From positions 27,242,093 to 27,306,092 of the forward strand of contig NC_066319.1 of assembly GCF_022539315.1 (NCBI RefSeq): a stretch of 64,000 bases of DNA, written 5' to 3'. This document shows positions 21,055 to 31,568 of this stretch, one piece after another. The notes under the pieces are model-generated. The model was not told the origin of the DNA. It saw only the letters and a program-made list of their open reading frames with translations, and ran no database searches. The first letter of the stretch is position 1, and each line of letters starts with the position of its first letter. Both the position numbers and the translations under genes were made by a program. The DNA is from Serinus canaria (Eukaryota > Chordata > Aves > Passeriformes > Fringillidae).

Positions 21055-24002
21055 CTGTCAAAAGATAAAAATAGTAAGAAGAACTAATTTCTGTAATTAC
21101 AACAATTGCTTGAGACTACATTTAGCATGGTGGGTATTTATTTTATTCCTTTTTTTTTTTAACTGAGAAACTAAAGACATGGAAGTCAGTGTTGGTTTCA
21201 GGTGAACTACAGTGCAGGCAAAGCAAGGCTGTAACGCATCTTTTTGGGCTGCAACCCAAAGGGCCCTGCCAGGGATAAGTAATGGAGTGTGATGAAGACA
21301 GCTTGAGCTCTAGTAAGAAAAAAATTATGGACTTGTTCCCAAAAGATAACACTGAGAAGCTTTGTGAAGCTGATGACTTTCATTTCTGATAGCAGATGGC
21401 TGCCAGCTGCACGTTTCCCTCTCATCCTCACTTTCCCTCCCCTCTGCACTGTTCTCTTCTCTTCAGGCTTTTGTGGAGGTGCAAAGCCTCCCCTGCTTTG
21501 CTCAGTCCTGGTCACTGCTGAGAGCATTATGCAGCTGCACAGAACTGAAGGCTGGGGATTGCCAGGATGATTCACAAAAGGAAATGGCTTGTTTGTCTGA
21601 ACAATGAACACTGTTACTGTAAAGAATGGCTCCAGATGCAGTTTTGCTCTACACCTGAAGTAACAGTTCTGGTCCAGGCCCATTCCAGAGAGTGCAGTGA
21701 TCTGAACATTTGGATGTGGATGTGGCTTTATCACAGCTTGAGGTTAAACTCAGAACATGGCTGGAATTTCAGGCTTAAATTGCACCCTGAAATTACATTT
21801 CTATACCCTCCCCAAGAAAGAAAGACTTCAAGACAATTAACAGGAGCTCTTCTCCATTACAGCTAGTTTAACTGTTTCAAATTTACATGGAAAGCAAACA
21901 CTTGTAGTTCTACTCTTGTTCTCTTTATACTTATCACCTTTAGTTTAATAAACTTTTTCAGGCACATTCATTCTAATGCAAGAAGAAATGTTCCTGCTAG
22001 TTACTTTAAACTTTTGTATAACAAAGAGTTTAAAGGCATAAAGCTTGGCCCTGTTACCGCCAAGTCCATATAACAGCTTCAGTCTGTACATATGGAGGAA
22101 AACAGTTAAACAAATTATTTACAGCTGTACTGAATGTGATGATTTCCTTAACTCTGGCTACAAAGAACAACAACTTGTAATTATCTGCAATACAAACTTT
22201 TGTGGGTATCTTTTTCATTATTTTTATTTTAAATTATGTTCACATGTGCCTTCTGGAGTAAATATGCTGAAGCCAATGAAACATCACCAATGGAAGCTCT
22301 ATTTGAATTGGGCTTATGTTTGATTAATTATAAAAAGCCTGAATGCAAACTATACAAGCTTAATCATATCATCAAGACTCCTGCTTTAATCAGTATAAAT
22401 GTGGGCTGGGGGACTGTCTGTAAATGCTGCAAGGAGAACCTAAAAATGAAATTCTATTCTCTTGAAGCTCCAGGTCACTGCTGTTATCTATGGAGAAGCA
22501 TTGTCATGCTGCATCTCCAAAGGTATGAGAAGCACTGCTTCTCACTTCTGCAAACCTGTTTCTTTCACTTGTGCTGAGCTTACATCCCATGCTGGATCTG
22601 CTTCAGCTCCCATAATGCTTAGGAAGAGTTGGTGCCATTCTTATCTGAATGTCTCTAATTAAGAGAACAAAGTTTGAATGCAGAAGTAACCTCTAATTGT
22701 GCAATGCAATATTCACAAGAAAAATGAGATACTGCCAAGATCTAATTATTTACCATCACTGGAGCATTGCTACTCTCAGTAGGCAACAATGTGCAAAAGT
22801 ACTTAGCCAAAGCCTGACTGCATGTGTGTGGGAGTATGTGTGCTGCTGAACAGCCTTTTGTTGCTTTATGGTAGATCTCTGGAGTACTTACACTTAATTG
22901 GTTGGATGTGAGCGATTTTAATGGTTTTAATCATGAAATCAACAATATGCAGAAAAGAAAACTCAGCAAAAGGACATGTAAGTGCATGCAGGTTGTTATA
23001 TTCTTTCCTTTGTGCCTGTTTGAGAGTAGAACTCTTGGGAAGTTGGAATGCATTTCCAGGGTGGACTAGATAAGTGGCAATTTCTGCATGCTATGCACTG
23101 AAAGACCCAATGGCATATCTTTCCATGTGCACAAATGTTCCAAAATGTAGAAGGTAAGGAAGAAGGAAAAAAAAACTTCAATCTTGGGAAAAAAATCCCA
23201 AAAAATATATGGAAATGTATGCAACATAAAGGTTTTCATTGTAACAAACATGACCACATAAGTCCACTAGAACCATCTTTGTAAACAAACCCTCTAACGA
23301 AAAACTCCACATATAAAATTCTGCTATTACACTGCTGTCATATTGACTTTCTTCTGTTTACTTTCTCAGAAAGAAAAGTTTAGCTGCTCAGAGTGCTACA
23401 CTGCTGGTATTCAAAGAAATACTCAGCCCTGCCTCTCCTGCCTCCATCTTCCACTCCTCTCCGCCCCTGCAGTCTGACTCTAAAGTTTGAGATATTTTTC
23501 TTGATAGTAACTCCATATCAGGAAATGCACTCTAAATAAAGTTCAGTGATATTTTTCATATGACATAGAGAAAATGTTCCAAGTCTAATATCTGAGACCT
23601 TTTGTAACAAGACGTGTCATCAACAATTTAATTGCCCAGTGGTACACCTGAAAATCCATCATGTGCAAATCCATCCAAAATTTCATCCTGCGCTGAAATC
23701 TGCTATATGAACCAGGATTTCCTAACTGAAAAGAGGACAACAAGCTAAACTTCCATGTAATTTGCTCCAGTCTTGAAGGGCTCATTATACAGCAGATGCT
23801 TTAATGTGGGACACTGAAAAGCCAGGGACATTCATCAGTCTTGTTCCTGATGTTGTCTTCGTATCTGCCTTCACACAGTACTGACAACTCAGAAAAAGAT
23901 ATAGTGAAGGCTGACCCCAAAGCACAAAATGGCAGCATTCAGTTGGCAAGCAAAGCTATCCCTGCATCCCCCAGCTTTAAACTCTAGCAGCAGTGTACCT
24001 AC
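21055..24002 (-). other. RGS6 intron, no recognised features
   Basis: The intron is 2.9 kb, AT-leaning and non-repetitive. The stretch 22290-22410 is rich in ATTA words. No exon, RNA gene or transposon was recognised. Confidence 0.7.
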
Positions 24003-24067
24003 GGCTTCATAATCCGCCAGCTCCAGCCTAGCTTTGTTCTGCATGGTCCGTTTGCAAAGATAGATGG
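24003..24067 (-). CDS. RGS6: RGS6 coding exon: R7H/DHEX region, first part
   Basis: The exon is 65 nt and follows the acceptor ctccctttag. It encodes (A)[21 protein letters not shown] and ends in phase 0 at the donor GTAGGT. A second GT four bases further in (GTACAC) would shift the frame and is rejected. The helical motif [19 protein letters not shown] is characteristic of the R7H region of RGS6 and RGS7. In the upstream intron, on the minus strand, there is a perfect TACTAAT branch-site match about 42 nt from the acceptor, preceded by an uninterrupted run of 29 T. Confidence 0.96.
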
Positions 24068-24121
24068 CTAAAGGGAGAAATAGAATGGAAAACAATTACA
24101 GACAGATTATTAGTACTAGAC

Positions 24122-24155
<34 letters not shown>

Positions 24156-26497
24156 AGTAGGGAAAAAAGTAGTCTATAGACAGTTTGTTTTCATCAGAAA
24201 GCCCACAAGTCAAGGAATGAGAAGGCTGGACACCCAGCTGACATTGCTTACAACTAATCTCAGAGGTCCTAAACATCTGGGACATCTCATTTAAAAGTGC
24301 TGAGAGCAGATGCCAGGACCTAACAAGATGTCCACGAAAGGCACAATTGCTTCTGGGTCTGGTAAAAGATATACTATAAGCAACCTGTTCCCTAAGCAGT
24401 TTGGGAATATGCATGCCAAAGTGACCATCCCTGCATTTCTTTTCTGCTGAGAAAAAATAAAAATAAATCAGGATATTGAAGGGAGAACAGAAATATGGGC
24501 CAGATCTTAAAAGCATGATCTGAGCATTTTTTAATATGCTCCATCCTCTTATTCTTACACATTTTAAAAAGTAAAGAGAAGCCTTGTCACATTTCGCTGT
24601 AGGCAGAGGCTGCTGAAACTGATGTGGTTTGGAATTCTGAGGGTCAAGATGAGCCCAGTACACACCACCAAACCAGTCCCAGGCTGCCTTCTGGGAAAGC
24701 CCCAGCTGGATCTGCTAAGCTGACCACGTTTCCATTAAAGGCTGAAACACAAGGTCCACAGCACACTCTGGGTATACAGTCAGGTCTGAACTTAACAGAG
24801 GCCCAGTGCTACTCATGTAATTCTATTCCATGCTGTTTCTGTAATTTTAACATTCATGTAATGAGCCAGTATTATGCATTGTAACCAGAGCTGAGCAGTT
24901 CATTTATATTTACACATCTCAAGGGCAACTTTCTCTGTAAGGTGCTTATGACACCAAATGAAGTGAGTCAGTTGTCTCACGGTGATTTTTTTCATGCAAG
25001 GCAGTGAACTGCCATTAGCAAGTTAGTTCCTCTCCTGTAAGTGGACACATGCAAATAAAAAAAGTATGAAGTGCTCCTGGGATTTCAGCTTTATTTGGGT
25101 CTACTGCTAGTTTGGGATTAATTCCTGGGAAGACTCCATCTGTACAGGCATCTGATATGCAAAGTCTGATTATAAGCATATGTTAGAGGTTTCTGGGACA
25201 GATGAAAATCTGTCACTACAGAGCTCAGCTAATGCAGTTGAAGCTTGTCCAGCTGTGGGTCAGCTCTTAGAGGGGTTTATTTTGGGGTGTACTGCTCCAC
25301 TCAATGCCATTGCAGCACAATAATCTGCCAAAAGCAATTATTTATCTGATACTGCAGGAAAAAGAAAAAGAACCTCCCTCTTCACATTATTTTTCTGGTA
25401 TTTAAAGAATACATATGAGGCACAGTTCACACAGTAATATAGGGTGACTGTAAAATCTGGAAATTTTTTTTTGCAAATACAAAACACCATTGTGTTTTTT
25501 CCTTAACCATTTCCTCACTAGGATAAACATGTAAGTCTAGTTCATCTGCAGATGAGGACTGCCAATGAACTATCACATGATACACACCATTGCAGGCTAC
25601 TTCTTCACCCCAGCAAATGATTTCCAGAATGATGAGTAAGTATTGCACGGGAAAGGATAAAACTCAAACTGATTATGCAGGGAGGAGTTCTAAACCAATC
25701 TTAGATTATGAGATAAAGGATTTCCAGAAGCTCCCATTTTATGACTGCACACATGGATACACTTCCTCTTCCAAAACCACACCAGGATGCAACAATTAAT
25801 TTTGTCATTTAACTGTGAAAGCAGTGCAGTTCTGGAAGAGACAGCAATATTGCATGCAGACAGCTAAAGATAACAACTCTGACATATTTTCTTTATGTAT
25901 TATCCCTGTCTGCAGGCACTCACATGTTTAAAACACCATGTTGCACTTTATTAACTCATAAACCATGCTCAGTCTTCTCTCTCACCATATCATCTGGTAA
26001 TCTTAAAAAATGGGAAAATAAGTCTAATGTCATGTATTAGAGAACTTTTAGCTATGGGCTGCTGCTAGTTAGGTACCGTTTATTGATCAGTCAGATAAGT
26101 GCCCAGATGAAGTAAATTTTATTGATCCAGATAACGGATTCAGCAACAGATCAGAGGATAGTCTCCCACAAAAGCAATATTGGTATTATTTAAGATTCCC
26201 AAGAACGAGTATTCTGCTTCCCATAAATCCTGCTGAAATGAACAGGGCTATGGGAGAATGAAGGCAATGGATGAAAAAGTCCTGGCCCCACCGAGCTCAA
26301 AGGCTACAGCTCCAGGGGCTTGAGACACCCCAGGGTTTCATTTTGTGCATTTGAGATGGGCACAGATCTGCCTCTGATCCTGCCATCTGACAAGAAACTC
26401 TGCATGTGAATGGTGTACATGGCCAACTGCAATTATTTGAAGGACAACTGGTTACATCACAAACTAACTTTCTATAATGCAACAATCATACTCTCAC
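24068..26497 (-). other. RGS6 intron with poly(T) and strong branch site
   Basis: The intron is 2.4 kb. Near its 3' end on the minus strand are the poly(T) run and the TACTAAT branch-site match described separately. Nothing else was recognised. Confidence 0.75.
24109..24153 (-). promoter_or_regulatory. RGS6: Branch site TACTAAT preceded by a 29-T tract
   Basis: On the minus strand a run of 29 T (24153 down to 24125) is followed after about ten bases by TACTAAT (24115 down to 24109). The likely branch A is about 42 nt from the AG at 24068-24069. TACTAAT is close to the optimal U2-pairing sequence and is rare in vertebrate introns by chance. Confidence 0.6.
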
Positions 26498-26549
26498 CGT
26501 AATCTGTGTTTTCTGGTTCCCAGCAGTTTGAAGGCCAAAAGTATGGTGC
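26498..26549 (-). CDS. RGS6: RGS6 coding exon: DEP to DHEX junction
   Basis: This 52-nt exon runs from the acceptor ttttttcttag to the donor GTGAGA. It encodes APYFWPSNCWEPENTDY plus the first base of an Ala codon. The APYFWPSNCWEPENTDY motif is invariant in R7 RGS proteins and links the DEP domain to the R7 homology (DHEX) region, which together bind R7BP. No substitution relative to mammalian RGS6 is visible. It lies 2.3 kb from the DEP exon and 2.4 kb from the next exon. Confidence 0.96.
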
Positions 26550-28843
26550 CTAAGAAAAAACACATACATTTTTGTAATTTAAGAGATGAAAACCGATTCA
26601 GATGCAGAAAAACATTACAAGCTCAAAAAGATGAATGGCAAAATCTACCACCCAGATTCTGCCCTCAGGGGAAACACTGCTACAGATCACAGTAAAAGTG
26701 AGGAAGCTGCAAAAATCTTTAATTGTCCTCGCTGCAGGTAAACAGATGCTGTAATGCAAGCACCTCTTGTGGAGGATGTCCAGTGTCCTGAGGAAATTTC
26801 AGACACTGTTGCCAGCTCATCTGAATGTGGACATCTTATCCACTATCCCCAGAACCTCCTCTTTCCCCAAGAATTCACAGGCAGTCTGAATACATATCTT
26901 TTTTTAAGCGCATGAGAAACCTTGTGGTCTTATCTATATGCTACATACCCCTTGCTTTTCTGGAGCAGCTACCAATGCAGTTGGCAGACTCCAAAACAAT
27001 TTCCTTTTTAGTTGTAACAGATGGCAGAGGTCAAAACTCATCTGTTTGGAGTCATTCTGAAAGCAGAAGTCCTGCTAAACTTAGTGCTTTTGTTTTCTAA
27101 CCAGGTCTGCATATTGCAGTTGCTACAATTAACTACAAGTTATATATGACTGTATTTCAGTTTTAACATGAATGAAAAATGACATACCAGCCATCACACA
27201 AATTACAGAACACTGATGCTTTACTGATTACACATTGCTTTACTGATGTAATGCTACAGATGGGCATAGGACATTAACACACAGAACTAAAATACTTCCA
27301 CCAAAGTACAGTGAGAAAACATGGAGGATTCAAACAATACAGGGTTCAATGCTCCTACTGATATGTATCTTATGAATTACAGGAGAGAAAGAGCTACTGT
27401 TAAAGGAGGGATTGAGGTTGAGGTAGAAAGCAACAAGAAGAGAGTAATGGAAAGGAAACATGATTCTATTAGGTTACTTTTGCAGAAAACAGCTAAGGAG
27501 GTGTGTTGGAGGAAATGAAAACAGGAAAAGAATATGCAAAAATTGTAAGAAAAGACAAGGGAAAGAAAAGGTAATAAGCAGTCGGTTTGATGATGTGGTT
27601 TACACAGGCTTAAAACAATAAAAGGAAATTAAGTTATATTGAAATGTAGCTCCTGAAAACCGCACAGGACAAGTTCTTGCAGTGCCATTCTTTTAAAGCA
27701 GAGAAAAATACAGCTAAATGGGCAACCAGTATTACACCTCTGCTTCTGTTGTGTCATACACAACAGGAGTATGAGGACTTTCAGAAAAGAAAGGGAATTG
27801 TAATGAAAAATCTGAGTCTGAACGATGCCTTGCAACCAGAAGGTGGAGTGAGATAAGAGGACATCTGTGATCTCCTGGGCTTCTTTTTTCACCATGACAT
27901 TGGTCACATATGATAACACAATATCACATTAGCGGTAGGCATGAGCACCTGCAACATCAGATGCAAAGAGCAGAACTGGCTTTTCAAATAAAAGCTTAAA
28001 AAGAGTAAAAAATTGTAAAGGAGGAAGAGAAGGTGAACAGAAGAGAGGTGACAGGAAAGATAAGGGAGCTGGCTGATACAATGTGACAGAAAAACACAAA
28101 TTCAGCCAGCAGGATGAGGCAGTAAGACTCCAAGTTTAGACTTACTGCTTCTTCTAAAGTTATACAATCAGTTCAGAAGGAGCTGCTGCAGCACAAGCAC
28201 TCAGTTATCTACCGAGCTGACAGTGGCAGACTTTGGACAGGGCATGGAACTCAAGCACAGGGTGCTTAAAAAATTCTGCACATCTGGAGGCACAGGAACA
28301 CTGAGAGATAGAGAAGTCCCACTTTAGGTGATTGCATCCTTTGTAGAAGAGCCAAAGCCTTAAGCTTGCCCTCTCCCACACCAATCTGTAAGCAAGACAT
28401 GACAAAAATTTGAATTTTTTGCTCTGCCAAAGCTTGAATGTCCAGCTTCCAAGTTTGTCCTGGCCCATTTTGCACAGGAGAATGGCTACTTAATTCTGCA
28501 TCAGAGTTAGGACCTGAAAGCCATATTCTTTCTCCTGGTTTAGCTCAAATCTGAGGAAAACAGCTGTGAATACAGCTATCAAAAATAGTCACAAGACATA
28601 GCCAATTCATTTATGTAAAAAACTAAGTCAGAAGGTAGATGAGAGTGATTTGAGCTTCTAAAGCAAATTTTTTTGAAGAGACTTAACCTTTCCTAGGGCG
28701 TCTATGAAGATAGCCTCAATCCCCAGCTTCATAGATCTAATGGCTGCTTAGATACAAAGAGTGGGTGATTTAGGTATAAAGAGTGGGAGTATTACTGCAA
28801 GGACAGAAGAAGGGGCCACAAGGGAGTCAGGGCGCTCACCAAC
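26550..28843 (-). other. RGS6 intron, no recognised features
   Basis: The intron is 2.3 kb and includes a purine-rich stretch at 27310-27600. A short direct repeat (ACAAAGAGTGGG / ATAAAGAGTGGG) lies at 28754-28788, close to the DEP exon donor. No exon or transposon was recognised. Confidence 0.7.
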
Positions 28844-28950
28844 CTGAAAACGATAGAATGTCCCGTCATCCTTGAGGGTAAGGACATGGTCTGAGATGGG
28901 AAAGATGTAACCCTGTGCAGCAATAAGACTTCCCAAGTGTATTGCTTCCC
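28844..28950 (-). CDS. RGS6: RGS6 coding exon: C-terminal half of DEP domain
   Basis: The exon is 107 nt, between the acceptor ctctttcacag and the donor GTTGGT. It encodes (G)[18 protein letters not shown] followed by [17 protein letters not shown], nearly identical to human RGS6. The residues [10 protein letters not shown] are the RGS6 form; RGS7 has Leu-His-Leu-Gly-Thr-Leu-Met-Ala-Ala-His. The segment forms the beta hairpin and final strand of the DEP domain. A second GT four bases inside the intron (GTGAGC) scores better as a donor, but using it would shift the frame relative to the next exon, so GTTGGT after CAG is chosen. This makes the exon end a candidate for weak or regulated donor choice. 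Confidence 0.96.
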
Positions 28951-30347
28951 CTGTGAAAGAGAAAAGACAGCAGGGATGCGTCAACAAGACATGCGCTGCA
29001 CATTTCTCTGCTTTCAACAGCAGCTCTGTGATGACTCATGTGAAATCTGGTGCCCACATGCCTCTCCGTACCCACACCACACCCCTACTACTACCAGCCA
29101 AACCCTGTAAACCAGGGGTGCAAAAATCAGCCTTACAATACAGATGAAGCACTGCTCAAATGTTTAACCTGTTGGTTTTTCATTTACAAAATTCACATAC
29201 CAGTTCAGCCCTAGAGTTATGAAATGAATTTCAAAGTACATTATCTACCACAGGTGACAGCTGACAAGAAGCCTGTTCAGTCAGTGAACCTCACTTGCTT
29301 CTACCAAATCCAACAAGCACTTGCAACACCTGTTCATTAGCAGGATATTTATTCATAAAGACACATCCTCACACTGTAGCATTGCCCTTTGTTAGAGAAA
29401 ATGTTGCAAAGGGGAGTTACATATCCTAGCGCTGCCCAGGCAACCTTCCCCAGTGCAGAGGCCCATCTGTGCACATTTTCAAGCAATGCCAGCTACCAGA
29501 AGCTGCATCATCTTTCACAGAGTTGAAAAATCATCTGCTTGTGCATGTCCAGATAGATAATAGAGCTGTTTTCTGCTGAAAAGCTGAAAATTCAGATTTG
29601 GGACCTGACAGGACTCATGAGAAGGGATGTATACAGAGAATCCCTGCTGGGTGACTCAACACTGCCTGTATCTCTGTTTTTACAGTAAGGCAGCTTAAGA
29701 ACTGGTAGGTGAGAGCCTGAATTTTTTTCCCTTTCCTGAAAAAAAAATTCTGAACCCACAGATCTTTTCTTCCCCTTTTCTCAATAAGTCTTCACTTGAC
29801 TAAATGATTTTGGTTTCTCTGAAGAGTAAACTATTTGGATTGTGCCCATGCACTGATCACTCTTTATGACTGATTATCCATTTATCTATCTGCTGATTTA
29901 TCTATTTGCTTTTTTTGATAAATTAAAAACCATTATCAGATTCTATGACCTTGGCCAAGAATGACACGGACACTACGTCCTGTCAGCTGAAGCTACCTTT
30001 CTTCACACCATGAAAACCTGATGACCCATTTGCCTGCTTAACCACACACATCCACCAACTCCTTTTTGAAGTCTAGGAACAAAACCTAAAATCAGTCTTC
30101 TGAAGGTAGCAACAGTTTCACAGACAGGCTAAAATTCCTGCAATAGTATTTCAGTGTGTTGCAGTATAAGACATTAGACTTGATTAAAATGTTGACCTTA
30201 ACTCTTTTTCTCCTCCTTCCCTCCAACATTTAAATCAACCATATTCTTTTACTGCCATTTTAGACTGCAGCAATATAGTATTTACTGTCTAATGGCACAC
30301 ACAATACAGATGGAGCACCTATTTCTTCCCAGCTGTGGTCACCTTAC
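28951..30347 (-). other. RGS6 intron, no recognised features
   Basis: The intron is 1.4 kb of non-repetitive sequence with nothing recognisable inside it. Confidence 0.75.
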
Positions 30348-30398
30348 CTGCATCCTCAATGCTGAGGTTCTTCATAAGCCACTGCACAATATCAGAAC
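30348..30398 (-). CDS. RGS6: RGS6 coding exon: DEP domain, second part
   Basis: This 51-nt exon follows the acceptor ttgttaag and ends at the donor GTAAGG. Its first two bases complete the split Gly codon. It then reads SDIVQWLMKNLSIEDA and ends with the first base of another Gly codon. The core matches the DEP helix of RGS6 (DIVQWLMKNLSIED). The last residues read Asp-Ala-Gly across the junction with the next exon, where human RGS6 has Asp-Pro-Val. The acceptor has a poor polypyrimidine tract (tttgttaag), which is unusual for a constitutive exon this short, so enhancer elements or alternative use are possible. It sits 1.4 kb from the next exon and at the far end of the 31-kb intron. Confidence 0.95.
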
Positions 30399-31443
30399 CT
30401 TAACAAACAAATGAACAAAAATTTAAGAAAGCATTAGACACAGAGACCACAGGGTATGAGTGCCCTAGAGAGAGATAATATTGAGATAGATACAATAGAA
30501 CTGTCATGAACTTTATTTCATTTTGCTTTTTATTTCCACGGAGGTTTCAGAATGTTTTTCCTTCTTGTGCCACACTGCAGCTACATGGTTACTGACAGGT
30601 ACTAAGTCCCACGGGGCTTTCTGTGCAATAGCAGACTTGATATACCTGAAGTCAGGTATTAGTCTAATGGTTCCCTGTAACTGTTCTCTCCCATTTTCTT
30701 CTCACCTCAGCTTACAGAGGTAAGTTTTTGCAGGCACTGATTAGCAAGGAGATAAAGGAGCATTTACTGGCACCTCACACCTGTAACCGTATAAAACTGA
30801 AACATCAGTCAAAAACAGACAGGAGGGCCTTACTTATGTCAAAGACAAGCAATGGGTTTGAGAAGGAGGTGGTATTCAGAGAGCCTGTAACCACAGCCCC
30901 TGTGAGTGGTCACCTGGTGGTGATCACACAAACTGAATGGTGGCTGGAAAGAGTGACCCTTTAAGATCTATCAGAAAGTTCATTAGGTTTTCAGGACCCA
31001 TCCAGTTCAATGAAAGTTGTTGCAGTCTTATAACGAACATCAAATTCTCTAGGATTGATCCTCTGCATGTATACAACCTCTGTTGCTTGCACAGAGATCA
31101 CAGGAAGCGGAAAACTTGTCACTGTTCAGTAGAAAGGCCTGTTGCCAAAATACATCATGGCAGGGCAGCAAAATTTAGTTAAAGCACATACTCAGAAAGC
31201 TTAAAATTAAACATAATGGTGTGCACAAGTCAGCTAACTGGAGTTCTCCAAAGTGAAAGGCAATCAGCAAAGACACTTGGATGCAATATAGCAAGTCTAT
31301 ACTAAGTTACAATAGCATTCATCACAACCTAACAATGCCATGTCTAGATGCAGCTATAACATCAAGTCCTTCTCAGCATACAGTCAATTTCCACAGAAAT
31401 ATTTGCATTCACATAGAGCAGGCTAATAGCCCCAGTTACACTT

Positions 31444-31568
31444 CATAGAATCATAGACTGGCTTGGACTAGAAGGCACCTAAATATATCCAGTTCCAACT
31501 CCCCTGCCATGAGCAAGGATGCCAACCACTAGACCAGGCTGCTCAGAGCCCCATCCAAACTGGTTAAG
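31444..31568 (-). repeat. CR1 LINE 3' fragment
   Basis: The CR1 tail is in minus orientation, beginning with the terminal repeat catagaatcatagactggc and continuing through the antisense of the CR1 tail to accaggctgctcagagcccc. It is about 125 bp, strongly 5'-truncated. Confidence 0.92.
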
